64,000 nt of DNA from Thermonema lapsum (GTDB taxonomy: Bacteria > Bacteroidota > Bacteroidia > Cytophagales > Thermonemataceae). The stretch spans positions 124,001 through 188,000 of the forward strand of contig NZ_JAASRN010000002.1 of NCBI RefSeq assembly GCF_011761635.1. Direction: 5' to 3'. The notes under the pieces were generated by a model. It did not search any database, was not told where the DNA came from, and saw nothing but the letters and a program-made list of their open reading frames with translations. Of the stretch, positions 9,325 through 18,380 are shown piece by piece; positions within the stretch are counted from its first letter, which is position 1; every line of letters begins with the position of its first letter. The position numbers were made by a program, and so were the translations under genes.

Positions 9325-9681
9325 ATGTCTCGTTCAGTAAACCATGTAGCATCGCGCGCACGCCGCAAAAAAATGTTGAAGTTTGCCAAAGGTTATTTTG
9401 GCAGAAGAAAGAATGTATGGACCATAGCCAAAAACGCCGTAGAGCGCGCATGGCAGTATGCTTATCGCGACAGGAAGCGCCGCAAGCGTGATTTTCGTCG
9501 TCTGTGGATTATGCGTATCAATGCGGCAGCCCGCCAGCACGGGATGTCTTACTCTCAATTCATGGGCTTGTACAACAAGTCGGGCATGCAGCTCAACCGT
9601 AAGGTATTGGCAGATTTAGCCATGAATCACCCCGAAACCTTTGCTGCCATCGTAGAGAAAGTAAAATCGGTACAAGCTTAA
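9325..9681 (+). CDS. rplT: Ribosomal protein bL20
   Basis: 118 aa, basic. Large-subunit assembly protein that binds 23S rRNA. It starts [19 protein letters not shown] and carries [21 protein letters not shown] and [19 protein letters not shown], all typical of bL20. Last gene of the infC-rpmI-rplT block, followed by a strong terminator. In other phyla L20 represses this operon through a leader structure; I see no clear L20-binding mimic in the rpmI leader. Confidence 0.97.
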   Translation: MSRSVNHVASRARRKKMLKFAKGYFGRRKNVWTIAKNAVERAWQYAYRDRKRRKRDFRRLWIMRINAAARQHGMSYSQFMGLYNKSGMQLNRKVLADLAMNHPETFAAIVEKVKSVQA

Positions 9682-9716
9682 TTTAAGCTCCCTTCTTGTC
9701 TCAATTACATATCCCA

Positions 9717-9747
9717 AGCCACCTTTCAAAAGGTGGCTTTCTTTTTT
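9717..9747 (+). terminator. Terminator after rplT
   Basis: Stem AGCCACCTT (9717-9725) / AAGGTGGCT (9730-9738) with a 4-nt loop, followed by TTCTTTTTT. Confidence 0.85.
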
Positions 9748-9762
9748 ACAGACATCCCTCTC

Positions 9763-9832
9763 TTTTCGAACGCAGCGCGAGAGTGCGACTTGTCATGTCG
9801 AACCGCAGGCAGTGAGCTAAAAAATCTCGTTA
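9763..9832. repeat. Degenerate copy of a dispersed Bacteroidota intergenic repeat
   Basis: Contains TTTCGAACGCAGCGCGAGAG and then TGTCATGTCGAACCGCAGGC followed by AGTGAGCTAAAAAATCTCG. These resemble the TCATTTCGAACG...GTGAGAAATCTC element that I know as a common dispersed intergenic sequence in many Bacteroidota genomes. Two imperfect half-copies appear here in the gap between rplT and the E1 gene. Recognition is from memory of the motif; copy number in this genome cannot be seen. Confidence 0.45.
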
Positions 9833-9906
9833 AGTCAAGCCACAAGCAGCTATGAAATTTCCTGCCAATACTTGAAACGACAAGGCGAGAACAAGTAGCT
9901 TAACAA

Positions 9907-9930
9907 AAAAAGGGGCGCTTGCCCCTTTTT
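9907..9930. terminator. Bidirectional terminator, rplT side / E1 gene
   Basis: Perfect 10-bp stem AAAAAGGGGC (9907-9916) / GCCCCTTTTT (9921-9930) with a GCTT loop. The A/T ends give a T run on both strands, so it can end the minus-strand E1 transcript and plus-strand read-through. Confidence 0.85.
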
Positions 9931-9954
9931 GTTTTATCATTGCTCAACTGCCTT

Positions 9955-12375
9955 TTATTCATACAAAGCGGGAAACTTCGCCGGGTTGAACTCATGCATC
10001 ATGGCATACACTTTGTCCACGATTTCTTCTACATTGGGCTTAGAGAAGTAATCTCCATCGGAGCCATAAGCCGGGCGATGGTCTTTGGCGGGGATGGTCA
10101 TGGGTTGAGAATCCAACCATCGGTAAGCCCCCTGCTCTTCCACAATCTTTTGTAACATAAAGCCGGTAGCACCGCCGCTTACATCCTCATCGGCAACCAC
10201 CAAACGGTTGGTTTTCTTCACCGACTCCACGATGCGGTGATGGATATCGAAGGGTAATAAAGACTGCACGTCAATTACCTCACAGCTGACGCCCAGCGCT
10301 GCCAGCTCTTCGGCTGCCTGCATCACAATACGGCACATAGAACCATAGGTTACGATGGTAACGTCCTCGCCTTCACGCAGCACTTCGGGTACCCCCAAAG
10401 GCACTGTAATATCGGCGAGGTTGTCGGGCATGCGCTCTTTCAATCGGTAGCCGTTCAGACACTCGATAATCAAAGCTGGGTCATCGGACTTCATCATGGT
10501 GTTATAGAAGCCGGCGGCTCGTACCATATCGCGCGGCACCAGCACATGCATGCCCCTGAGGCTGTGCAATAGCATGCCTATGGGTGAGCCAGAATGCCAG
10601 ATGCCTTCGAGGCGGTGTCCTCGCGTACGCACAATGACAGGTGCCTTCTGACGCCCTTTGGTACGGTAACGCAGGGTAGCCAAGTCATCTGACATGATTT
10701 GTACGGCATAGAGGATGTAATCGAGATATTGAATTTCGGCAATAGGGCGCAGCCCACGCATGGCTATGCCTATAGCTTGTCCCAAAATGCTGCACTCCCG
10801 AATAGAAGTGTCGGTAATACGTATTTCTCCATACTTTTCCTGCAAGCCAGCCATCCCTTGATTAACGTCCCCGATACGCCCCACGTCTTCGCCAAAAGCA
10901 ATTACGCGCGGGTCACGGGCGAAGAGGGCATCAAAATAATTTTGCATGATTTCACGCCCATCTACCAAAGGGCTGTTGTCAGAATAAACAGGCTTGACTT
11001 CAGCCACCCGCAAGGGCGACTCCTCCGTTTCGCTATACAGGTGCGAACTGTACTCATCGTGTGCTTGGGCGCTCTTTTCTTTCACCCACTCTACCAAAGC
11101 ATGACGCGCAGGCAGGTCTTTTTCATCGCGCAACACACGTATCACACGCTTGACCGCACGGAAAGCGTCGCGCTTGATGGGGTTGATGGTTTCTTTAAAC
11201 TCCTTGACAATAGCAGCAATTTCTTCGGCATGCAACTTCGAGCTGCTGGCTGCTTCTTGCAGCAGTGTCAGTGCGCTGTCGGTGTATTCCTTCACTCCTT
11301 TCAAATAGTTGCGCCAAGCCGTATCGCGCGCTTGCTTCACACGTGCTAAAGCTTCTTTTTCTATCTGTTCGAGTTCCTCTTCGGTAGCGATGCCGTTTTC
11401 AAGAATCCACTCCTTGAACTTACGATTGCAATCATAGGTGCGCTCCCACTCCAAACGCTCGGGTGATTTGTAGCGCTCGTGTGAACCGGAGGTGGAGTGC
11501 CCTAACTGTTGTGTGATTTCGGTTACATGTACTAATGCGGGGGTATGGTTTTGACGGCACGCAGCGGCTGCCTTGCGATAGGTTTCCAACAAAGCGGGGT
11601 AGTCCCACCCTTTCACCTCATAAATTTCAAAGCCTTTGCCGTCTTTGTCGCTCTGAAATCCTTTCAGGGCTTTCGATATGCTTTGCTTGATGGTGTGGTA
11701 CTCTTGCGATACAGAAATACCGTAACCGTCATCCCATACAGACATGAGCACAGGCACCTGCATGACGCCGGCTGCGTTCATCACCTCAAAGAACATGCCT
11801 TCGGAGGTAGAAGCATTGCCAATGGTGCCAAAGGCTATTTCGTTGCCGTTGTTAGAGAACTGTTTGAAAGGACGCAAGTCGGGGTTTTCACGGTAAAGCT
11901 TCGATGCCCATGCCAAACCCAAAAGGCGAGGCATTTGAGCTGCTGTGGGCGAAACATCGGCAGACGAGTTGTAGCGCTCGGTGTGGTTCAACCACTTGCC
12001 CTGCTCATCGACAAGGTGGGTGGCAAAGTGGGAGTTCATGCAACGCCCCGCTGTGGCAGGTTCATGCTCCGGGTTGGTATCGGCATAAAGTTGTGCAAAA
12101 AACTCTTCGAGTGTGAGGACGCCAATTGCCATCATAAAGGTCTGGTCGCGATAGTAGCCCGAGCGCCAATCGCCCTTTTGAAAGGCTTTTGCCATAGCTA
12201 TCTGCGCCAGTTCTTTGCCATCGCCAAAGATGCCAAATTTGGCTTTCCCCATAAAGACTTCCTTACGCCCTAAGATACTTGCCTCGCGGCTTTCGCATGC
12301 CAAGCGGTAATCGTTGAGTATCTCTTCTTTGGTCAATTGAAGCTTAGAAAGAATCTTTTTTTCTGCTACTGCCAT
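9955..12375 (-). CDS. 2-oxoacid dehydrogenase E1, alpha and beta subunits fused
   Basis: 806 aa. Thiamine-pyrophosphate-dependent E1 of a pyruvate or branched-chain 2-oxoacid dehydrogenase complex. The alpha-like half (1-390) has GNASTSEG (186-193) and DDGYGIS (215-221), which stand where typical E1-alpha has GDGATSEG and NNGYAIS. A linker (390-465) leads to the beta half (about 468-806) with GEDVGRIGDVNQG, DTSIRECSILGQAIG, DYILYAVQ and SVKKTNRLVVADED. E1 fusions of this kind are common in Bacteroidota. E2 and E3 are not in the window. Whether it takes pyruvate or branched-chain oxoacids cannot be decided; fused Bacteroidota forms are usually annotated as branched-chain-type. Confidence 0.9.
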   Translation of the reverse strand: MAVAEKKILSKLQLTKEEILNDYRLACESREASILGRKEVFMGKAKFGIFGDGKELAQIAMAKAFQKGDWRSGYYRDQTFMMAIGVLTLEEFFAQLYADTNPEHEPATAGRCMNSHFATHLVDEQGKWLNHTERYNSSADVSPTAAQMPRLLGLAWASKLYRENPDLRPFKQFSNNGNEIAFGTIGNASTSEGMFFEVMNAAGVMQVPVLMSVWDDGYGISVSQEYHTIKQSISKALKGFQSDKDGKGFEIYEVKGWDYPALLETYRKAAAACRQNHTPALVHVTEITQQLGHSTSGSHERYKSPERLEWERTYDCNRKFKEWILENGIATEEELEQIEKEALARVKQARDTAWRNYLKGVKEYTDSALTLLQEAASSSKLHAEEIAAIVKEFKETINPIKRDAFRAVKRVIRVLRDEKDLPARHALVEWVKEKSAQAHDEYSSHLYSETEESPLRVAEVKPVYSDNSPLVDGREIMQNYFDALFARDPRVIAFGEDVGRIGDVNQGMAGLQEKYGEIRITDTSIRECSILGQAIGIAMRGLRPIAEIQYLDYILYAVQIMSDDLATLRYRTKGRQKAPVIVRTRGHRLEGIWHSGSPIGMLLHSLRGMHVLVPRDMVRAAGFYNTMMKSDDPALIIECLNGYRLKERMPDNLADITVPLGVPEVLREGEDVTIVTYGSMCRIVMQAAEELAALGVSCEVIDVQSLLPFDIHHRIVESVKKTNRLVVADEDVSGGATGFMLQKIVEEQGAYRWLDSQPMTIPAKDHRPAYGSDGDYFSKPNVEEIVDKVYAMMHEFNPAKFPALYE

Positions 12376-12645
12376 GAGCCTAAATGTTTAAGTTATTTAT
12401 GAGCACGGTTGATGTGGATATAAGGATAGCTTCGAAAATGAAGACGCATATTTTACATAGCCTTTGCAAGATACATTTTTCCAAGCAGAAATCATAATTA
12501 AAAATTGCACCTTACAAAGATTGCTTTGCACTATTTCAAAGAAAAAAATTTTATTTTTCACCCCATTCACTCTCATCTAAAGCGCATAAAAAATTATCGA
12601 CCATTCATTGTTTTGATGAAAGTGCAAAAAACAAAATTTTGCATT

Positions 12646-14634
12646 TTATTCTATTGGCGAATTTTCGCTAATAGACCATACCCCAAGCTTACGTAAGTCA
12701 TATAGCTTTTTGGATGCTTGTTGTAGCATCTTTTCTTGCCACTTGGAAGCGCTGGGTCCCAATAAGAACAGCTGGCTTGCTTGTACATAGCGGCTGGGTA
12801 TGGTACGATGGCTATTCCAAACGAGAATGTCCGGTGCTTTTGTCCATAAATTTGTCGTGTCTATAGGGGCATTCACTACGCACACGCTCCGCTCTTTCCA
12901 TGAGATACGCCATGCTCTTCGGTTGCAGCACAGCGGCTCGGAGCGCCACACCTCTCTCCCTTTGACCAACCACACTTCGCAATGCTTATGACGAGCATTG
13001 TACCACACATACATACGGGCTTCTTTGTGCAAGGCATATTGCTTGTAAATGTTGTATGTACTCCCCAGTACTAAAACAATAGCACTACAGGCAACAAAGG
13101 GGCGAAAAGGCATTTCTTTGGTCAAATATAATACAAGCAGCAGCAAGAGCCCACAGACAATCAGGCTGTCCACTGTATTCCAATAAGGCATGGCAACAGG
13201 CGGCAAAGCTTCCCGCAAAACCTCCAAAGCAGTTTCAATAAACCCTTGAATAGACAACAAGGTTTTGCTCAACAAAGTAGTAAGCCCAGTGGGTGCATGT
13301 AGCAATATCAGCAGGGCAAGCACAAAAGAGGCAAGCAATAAAAAAGGTGCTGGGGGCACTACCAACAGACTGCTTGGTAAGCTTGCCAAAGGCAACTGCC
13401 GGAAGTAAAGCAGGGTAAGTGGCAAGGTAGTCAACTGGGCAGCTACCGACACGCACAGTAGCTCGTACACTTTTCTAAGAAAAGTAAAACGGGGCTGCCA
13501 AAGCCCTGACAAACGTGGATAGAAGAAAAGAATTCCCAATACTGCCATATAGGACAGCTGAAAGCTTAAATGAAACAAAAGCATGGGATTAAGCAACAAA
13601 AGCAAAAAGGCTGATAGTGCCAAAGTGTTGTAGGCGTTGGTAGTTCGGTTCATACAAGATGCCAACGAAAACAGCGAAAACATAAGCGATGCCCGCAACA
13701 CCGAAGGTGATGCCCCAGTCAGAAGAGCATAGCCCCACAATAAAGGCAATGTGGTTAGCAAAAATGCCCAGCGTAAGGCAGGACGCCGTGCTGGCTGCCA
13801 TAGCCATTGCATTAGCAAGAACAAAATGCCTACATGCAAACCCGATACAGCCAATACATGTGAAGCGCCTGTGTCGGCATACAACTGTTTAGTATCTTGT
13901 TGAAGCAGGCTTTTGTCGCCCAGACTCAATGCTAACAGCACCCCTGCACTCTGTTTCAAGCCCGCCTGTGAAAGCCCTCTTTTCAAATGCTCTTGCCATA
14001 GCGCTATGCCCCGCCGTATGCCTTGCCACAAGTGAGCAGAACGCTCAAGGCGCACGTAACTGCCTGCTTTTGCCCAAGAGGAAAGATAAATATTTTGGTT
14101 ATGCATGTAAAGCCTGTAATCGAAGCCATCAGGCTCCGAAGGGGGCGCAAAGGTAGCCAGTTGGGTTTTGAGTAACAAGCGGTCGCCTATATGCACCCGC
14201 AAGGAGTCTTGTATGCGCAGCAGTACCCTGCAGCCGCGCTTGAGCTGACGCCAAATTCCTTCTGTATCACGATAAACAAGCAAACGAACCTCCGCTTCTA
14301 TATAACGCTGCTTTTGTACAGGAGGAGCATCTATTTCTGCCACCCATGCCAGCAGTTGCCCTTGGCAACGTTCATAAAGCCACATGGCTTCCTTTTCCTG
14401 ATGAACAAGGGAATAACGACTGACAGCACACAAAACAACGAAGAGATAAAACAATATGGTTAGCAACTTATCGTGCCAGATGCGCCTCCTTCTTTGCGCA
14501 TACAAAAGCAAAGCAAGTGAAAGCAGCATCAAAGCCGCAACAAAACACAAGACGGGAGGAACAGCTGCTCCAGAGACTCTTGCCAAGACAATGCCGATAA
14601 TCACAGGCAGTATCAAGCGCATGAACGGAGGCAT
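12646..14634 (-). CDS. comEC: ComEC/Rec2-type competence membrane protein
   Basis: 662 aa. Inner-membrane channel for single-stranded DNA uptake. The N-terminus is hydrophobic with a DUF4131-like soluble part (about 75-200). The Competence core (about 215-520) begins ADTGASHVLAVSGLHVGILF, the most conserved family segment, and includes GASPSVLRASLMF. The protein stops after a poorly conserved 150-residue soluble tail and has no HxHxDH metallo-beta-lactamase motif, as in many Bacteroidota ComEC proteins. It is a single gene, divergent from the zinc protease. The AT-rich stretch after its stop is shared with the E1 promoter region. Confidence 0.9.
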   Translation of the reverse strand: MPPFMRLILPVIIGIVLARVSGAAVPPVLCFVAALMLLSLALLLYAQRRRRIWHDKLLTILFYLFVVLCAVSRYSLVHQEKEAMWLYERCQGQLLAWVAEIDAPPVQKQRYIEAEVRLLVYRDTEGIWRQLKRGCRVLLRIQDSLRVHIGDRLLLKTQLATFAPPSEPDGFDYRLYMHNQNIYLSSWAKAGSYVRLERSAHLWQGIRRGIALWQEHLKRGLSQAGLKQSAGVLLALSLGDKSLLQQDTKQLYADTGASHVLAVSGLHVGILFLLMQWLWQPARRPALRWAFLLTTLPLLWGYALLTGASPSVLRASLMFSLFSLASCMNRTTNAYNTLALSAFLLLLLNPMLLFHLSFQLSYMAVLGILFFYPRLSGLWQPRFTFLRKVYELLCVSVAAQLTTLPLTLLYFRQLPLASLPSSLLVVPPAPFLLLASFVLALLILLHAPTGLTTLLSKTLLSIQGFIETALEVLREALPPVAMPYWNTVDSLIVCGLLLLLVLYLTKEMPFRPFVACSAIVLVLGSTYNIYKQYALHKEARMYVWYNARHKHCEVWLVKGREVWRSEPLCCNRRAWRISWKERSVCVVNAPIDTTNLWTKAPDILVWNSHRTIPSRYVQASQLFLLGPSASKWQEKMLQQASKKLYDLRKLGVWSISENSPIE

Positions 14635-14687
14635 CTCAAGAGTAAAATTTAAAGCGGTTAGTGATTTATCTCATTTTATTGACTGTC

Positions 14688-14712
14688 AATGATTTTTCAA
14701 AAAAAAATCATT
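14688..14712. repeat. AT-rich inverted repeat in the comEC/zinc-protease divergent gap
   Basis: AATGATTTTT (14688-14697) / AAAAATCATT (14703-14712), 5-nt loop, followed on the plus strand by a T run. It lies between two divergent genes, so it could be an operator or a weak hairpin; no regulator is suggested by the sequence. Confidence 0.4.
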
Positions 14713-14796
14713 TTTTATGCACCTTTTTCATTAAGTTTATTTCTTTGCGCACTTTTTCATATATCTTATTGAAAACAATCCCTGATGCGGTAGGAT

Positions 14797-15255
14797 ATGA
14801 ACAATCGCCCTGGTTCACGCCTCATAGGTATCTTTGACAAGGTTGACTTGCCCGAATTTGAACTCTACGATTTAGATTGTAAAATAGATACCGGTGCCTA
14901 CACTTCTGCCATCCATTGCCACCGTGTGTGTATAGTAGAAACTCCTCATAGGCGACCAGTATTAAGCTTTCATTTGTTGGACCCAGCACACCCCCAATAC
15001 AACGACCATGAGTACCAAGCCACCCACTTCTACGAAAAGAAAGTAACCAGTTCTTCTGGGCACAGCGACTACCGCTTTGTCATCCAAACAAAAATTATTT
15101 TGTTTGGGGAGCTATTCGATATAGAGTTTACCTTAGCAGACCGCGAGCAGATGCGCTACCCCATCTTGCTGGGCAGAAAGTTTTTGAAGAAGTATGGATT
15201 TCTGGTGGATGTTCGGAAAAAAAACCTCTCTTTCTTTCAGAAAAAACAAACATGA
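14797..15255 (+). CDS. RimK-associated zinc/aspartyl-protease-like protein
   Basis: 152 aa, of the putative ATP-dependent zinc protease family (PF05618), which has a retropepsin-like fold. [14 protein letters not shown] near the N-terminus is the DTGA motif of the family; [14 protein letters not shown] near the C-terminus is the matching second conserved segment. It overlaps rimK by 4 bp (ATGA). The family is nearly always next to a RimK-type ligase, which suggests it acts on glutamate-tail or ligated peptide products. The true reaction is not established here. Confidence 0.85.
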   Translation: MNNRPGSRLIGIFDKVDLPEFELYDLDCKIDTGAYTSAIHCHRVCIVETPHRRPVLSFHLLDPAHPQYNDHEYQATHFYEKKVTSSSGHSDYRFVIQTKIILFGELFDIEFTLADREQMRYPILLGRKFLKKYGFLVDVRKKNLSFFQKKQT

Positions 15256-16172
15256 ATATGAGAATAGCCGTTCTTTCACGCAATAAAGCACTCTACTCTA
15301 CCAAGCGTTTGTTAGAAGCCATCCGGCAGCGGGGACATGAAGCTTTGCTTATCAACCACACCAAATGCTATATGGTCATGGACCATGATACTGCCGACGT
15401 ATTTGTGGGCGACCACTGCATAAAAAATGTAGATGCCATCATTCCGCGCATAGGGGCATCGGTTACTGCCTACGGAGCAGCCGTCATACGGCAATTTGAA
15501 ATGCAAAAAGTGTTTACTACCTGCGGTTCTTTAGCACTCATCCGTTCACGCGATAAGCTGCGCAGCCTCCAGATTTTGACCAAAGCAGGCGTAGGCATCC
15601 CACGCACAGCTTTTGCCAAATATCCCAGTGACATAGACTATCTAATCAAGCAGGTAGGTGGTCCACCGTTGATTATTAAGTTACTGGAAGGCACCCAAGG
15701 CTTAGGCGTGGTGCTGGCAGAAACCAAAACAGCCGCCCGCTCCGTATTAGAAGCATTTTATGGCTTGGATGCAGAAATTTTGGTACAAGAGTTTATTAAA
15801 GAATCGAAAGGCAGCGATATCCGTGCTTTCGTAGTAGGCGGTAAGGTAGTAGCCGCCATGAAACGCCAAAGTGCAAGCGGCGACTTCCGCTCCAACCTGC
15901 ATCGAGGCGGCAAGAGCGAACCTGTGAAACTAAGTCGCAAAGAAAAAGAAACAGCAATCAAGGCAGCCAAAGCCTTGGGGCTGCAGATAGCCGGCGTAGA
16001 TATGTTACGCTCTGAACGTGGTCCGTTGGTAATAGAAGTCAATTCATCGCCCGGTTTAGAAGGTATAGAAAAGACCACAGGGGTAGATGTAGCAGGCAAA
16101 ATAGTGCAATACATCGAGGAGAGCAGTCAAAACAACCGAGACCCCAAAAAAATGGACAAAGTGGGGGTTTAA
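15252..16172 (+). CDS. rimK: RimK-like ATP-grasp glutamate/peptide ligase
   Basis: 306 aa. RimK adds glutamates to the C-terminus of ribosomal protein uS6 or makes poly-glutamate; cytosolic. N-terminal RimK domain ([18 protein letters not shown]), [12 protein letters not shown], then ATP-grasp with [11 protein letters not shown] (phosphate loop), [24 protein letters not shown] and the metal-binding [14 protein letters not shown]. Its start overlaps the zinc-protease stop. The C-terminus is slightly longer than E. coli RimK. It may be a RimK proper or a paralogue; the substrate is not visible. Confidence 0.88.
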   Translation: MNMRIAVLSRNKALYSTKRLLEAIRQRGHEALLINHTKCYMVMDHDTADVFVGDHCIKNVDAIIPRIGASVTAYGAAVIRQFEMQKVFTTCGSLALIRSRDKLRSLQILTKAGVGIPRTAFAKYPSDIDYLIKQVGGPPLIIKLLEGTQGLGVVLAETKTAARSVLEAFYGLDAEILVQEFIKESKGSDIRAFVVGGKVVAAMKRQSASGDFRSNLHRGGKSEPVKLSRKEKETAIKAAKALGLQIAGVDMLRSERGPLVIEVNSSPGLEGIEKTTGVDVAGKIVQYIEESSQNNRDPKKMDKVGV

Positions 16173-16217
16173 TGCTCCCTGGCAAAATTTTATTTTATAT
16201 TGCACAAAAAAAACAAA

Positions 16218-16241
16218 AAGCCCTCTTAACAATGAGGGCTT
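16218..16241 (-). terminator. Terminator-like hairpin, oriented to the minus strand
   Basis: AAGCCCTC (16218-16225) / GAGGGCTT (16234-16241), 8-nt loop. The long T run follows it on the minus strand (TTTTTGTTTTTTTT), while the plus strand after the stem reads CAAGTG. It lies after rimK on the plus strand, yet no minus-strand gene lies upstream of it for 5 kb. Confidence 0.55.
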
Positions 16242-16345
16242 CAAGTGTGGAAATTGCAAGTAAACAAAACTATGTTTTGTACAATTCAAATGGTCTTAAA
16301 GCAAGGTGAAAAAGATTTTTAAATAAAAAAATACCATAGTTTCAC

Positions 16346-16374
16346 TTGCAAATAAGCAATATTTACTATCTTTG
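16346..16374 (+). promoter_or_regulatory. Promoter of the 158-aa orphan gene
   Basis: TTG (16346-16348) and TATCTTTG (16367-16374), spacer 18 bp. A good match to the Bacteroidota -33/-7 pattern; the ATG at 16401 follows about 20 nt after the expected start site. Confidence 0.6.
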
Positions 16375-16400
16375 CAATCGATAAGTGAGCGCGACAAGGC

Positions 16401-16877
16401 ATGCAATCACCCATACAAGAACACATTTGGAAAGCGTGGGAAAACGCCTATATTCAAATTATTGACAGGTGTTTGAGTATGGGTCAAAGAATTGAGGTCT
16501 GCTTAGCTGCTGCAGAAGCGCTTCCGCAAGAGAAGGACTTAGCTCATGCTCTTGTGCACTGGGCAAGTGGGCAGTTAAACAGCTTACAGCAGCTTCAACA
16601 GCTCATAGAAAAAGCCGGACTCATGCTCTATGCCTCTGTTCTATTTCGACAAGCTGCGCTCCTATTTTTAGCTCTTTTACAAGAACATCAGCAAAATGGT
16701 GTAATAGAAGAGCAAATTGGCACGAAATTTACGGCATATCCTATACCATCGATGCTGGAAAGCATAAAAGCTTTAAAAGAGCTGGAGGTGTTCATCGAAG
16801 AGCGGCAGGGGAAAGTAAAAGAAGTGTGGGAGGAGGTACAGCAATACATCCGCGCTTTTTATGGAAATGAAAAATAA
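16401..16877 (+). CDS. Hypothetical helical protein, 158 aa
   Basis: I do not recognise it. It is acidic to neutral, rich in Glu, Gln, Leu and Ala, with almost no Gly or Pro, so it is predicted to be mostly alpha-helical. It has a hydrophobic helix (about 71-96) too polar to be a clear membrane segment and no signal peptide, so it is likely cytosolic. The gene is a single transcription unit with a good promoter (TATCTTTG, 16367-16374) and a strong terminator, which supports it being real. Confidence 0.7.
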   Translation: MQSPIQEHIWKAWENAYIQIIDRCLSMGQRIEVCLAAAEALPQEKDLAHALVHWASGQLNSLQQLQQLIEKAGLMLYASVLFRQAALLFLALLQEHQQNGVIEEQIGTKFTAYPIPSMLESIKALKELEVFIEERQGKVKEVWEEVQQYIRAFYGNEK

Positions 16878-16950
16878 AACGGGGCAACTCTGCACCCTTC
16901 AAGATATTAAACGCTTTTTTTAATCGATTTTAATAAGCATCAGAAAAAGG

Positions 16951-16976
16951 CCTGCGGCATTGCTGCAGGTTTTTTT
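16951..16976 (+). terminator. Terminator after the 158-aa gene
   Basis: CCTGC (16951-16955) / GCAGG (16965-16969), extended by an inner GC/GC pairing, then seven T. Confidence 0.75.
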
Positions 16977-17139
16977 GTTTCTGAAATTCTTCTACAAGGT
17001 ACAAAAGTTGCCTCCGTTTTAGGCTCGTAAGTTAGCAAAATTTCAAAAAAAAACACCAAAGCAATAGAAAAGTGTAAAATAAAAGCATCGTAGTTTCGTT
17101 TTGTTTTGCTGAGCCTTCATTTTTCATAAAAAAGCAGTC

Positions 17140-18285
17140 ATGCAGCTAAGCAGCAACAGTTATTGGGAAAAACAATATTGGCGCGATTTCGACTTTATCG
17201 TAGTAGGCGGTGGTTTAGTAGGGCTTTCTTGTGCCGCCTCTTTAGCAGAAAAGAAACCGGAAAACCGTATTCTGGTACTGGAGCGGGGCTTACTGCCCAC
17301 GGGGGCAAGCACCAAAAACGCAGGTTTTGCCTGTTTTGGCAGTCTTACAGAGCTGCTGGCAGACCTTCAACGCAATGACGAAGACAGCTGTTTGCAAACA
17401 GTAGAACGCCGGTGGTGCGGACTGAAGAAGCTGCGCCAGCGTCTGGGCGACCAAAAAATAGGCTTTGAAGCCTCCGGTGGCTATGAACTACTTTTGCCCA
17501 AACATCAAAGCGCCTTGGAGCAGATGGCTTATATAAACCAGCTTCTGCATCCTATTTTTGGCGAAGAAGTCTTTCGCTCTGCCAACCACCTTCTGCCTGT
17601 TTTTGGCTTCCAGCGGGTATCGCACTTGCTTTACAATCCATTCGAAGGAAAGGTGAATACCGGTATGCTTACCCGCTCGTTGCTTGCCTATGTGCAGCAA
17701 CTGGGGGTAACGGTGCTCACTGGCGCCGAAGTGCTACACATAGAAGAGCTTCGTGGGCGCGACTGTGTGCAAGTACATGTAAAACAAAGCCATACAGCCG
17801 AACCTTTCGTATTTGAAGCCCCACGTATTGCTATTTGTAGCAATGCTTTCAGCCGACAACTGTTGCCATCACTGCCTGTTGCTCCCGGGCGCGGGCAAGT
17901 GCTCATCACCCGTCCTCTCCCCTCGTTGCCCTTTAGGGGCATCTTCCATTTCGACGAGGGCTATTATTACTTCCGCGACATAGACGGGCGCCTGCTCTTT
18001 GGCGGCGGACGCAATTTAGACTTCGAAGGCGAAACTACTACAGAACTTACGCCTACGGAATTTATCTATAAGCAACTGGTGAAAAAGCTACAGGAAATTA
18101 TCTTGCCCAGTATAAGCTTTGAGATAGAGTACATTTGGGCAGGCATCATGGCATTCACGCCCAACCATCAACCTATTGTACAAAGGATTTCACCGGGAAT
18201 AGTGGCAGGTGTAGGTCTCAACGGTATGGGAGTAGCTATTGGCACCGAAGTAGGTGAACAAGTAGCCGAATTATTACACAGCTAA
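17140..18285 (+). CDS. FAD-dependent amino-acid/glycine-oxidase-like oxidoreductase
   Basis: 381 aa, DAO fold. The N-terminal DFIVVGGGLVGLSCAASLA is the FAD Rossmann GxGxxG motif, followed by LVLERG and GASTKNAGFACFG, typical of the glycine oxidase/sarcosine oxidase group. The C-terminus has GVGLNGMGVAIG, the second FAD-contact loop, and IEYIWAGIMAFTPNHQPIV. Cytosolic. It probably oxidises an amine or amino acid with O2 or a quinone, but the substrate is unknown. The gene stands alone, 95 bp before the DUF5916 gene. Confidence 0.85.
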   Translation: MQLSSNSYWEKQYWRDFDFIVVGGGLVGLSCAASLAEKKPENRILVLERGLLPTGASTKNAGFACFGSLTELLADLQRNDEDSCLQTVERRWCGLKKLRQRLGDQKIGFEASGGYELLLPKHQSALEQMAYINQLLHPIFGEEVFRSANHLLPVFGFQRVSHLLYNPFEGKVNTGMLTRSLLAYVQQLGVTVLTGAEVLHIEELRGRDCVQVHVKQSHTAEPFVFEAPRIAICSNAFSRQLLPSLPVAPGRGQVLITRPLPSLPFRGIFHFDEGYYYFRDIDGRLLFGGGRNLDFEGETTTELTPTEFIYKQLVKKLQEIILPSISFEIEYIWAGIMAFTPNHQPIVQRISPGIVAGVGLNGMGVAIGTEVGEQVAELLHS

Positions 18286-18380
18286 ATCCCGACAGCCACT
18301 TTTCGTTTACAATTTATGCCCACTCTTTCCGTTTGGCTGATAAAACCAACCAGTCTTCTTTGTTTAAAAAAATTAAAAGG

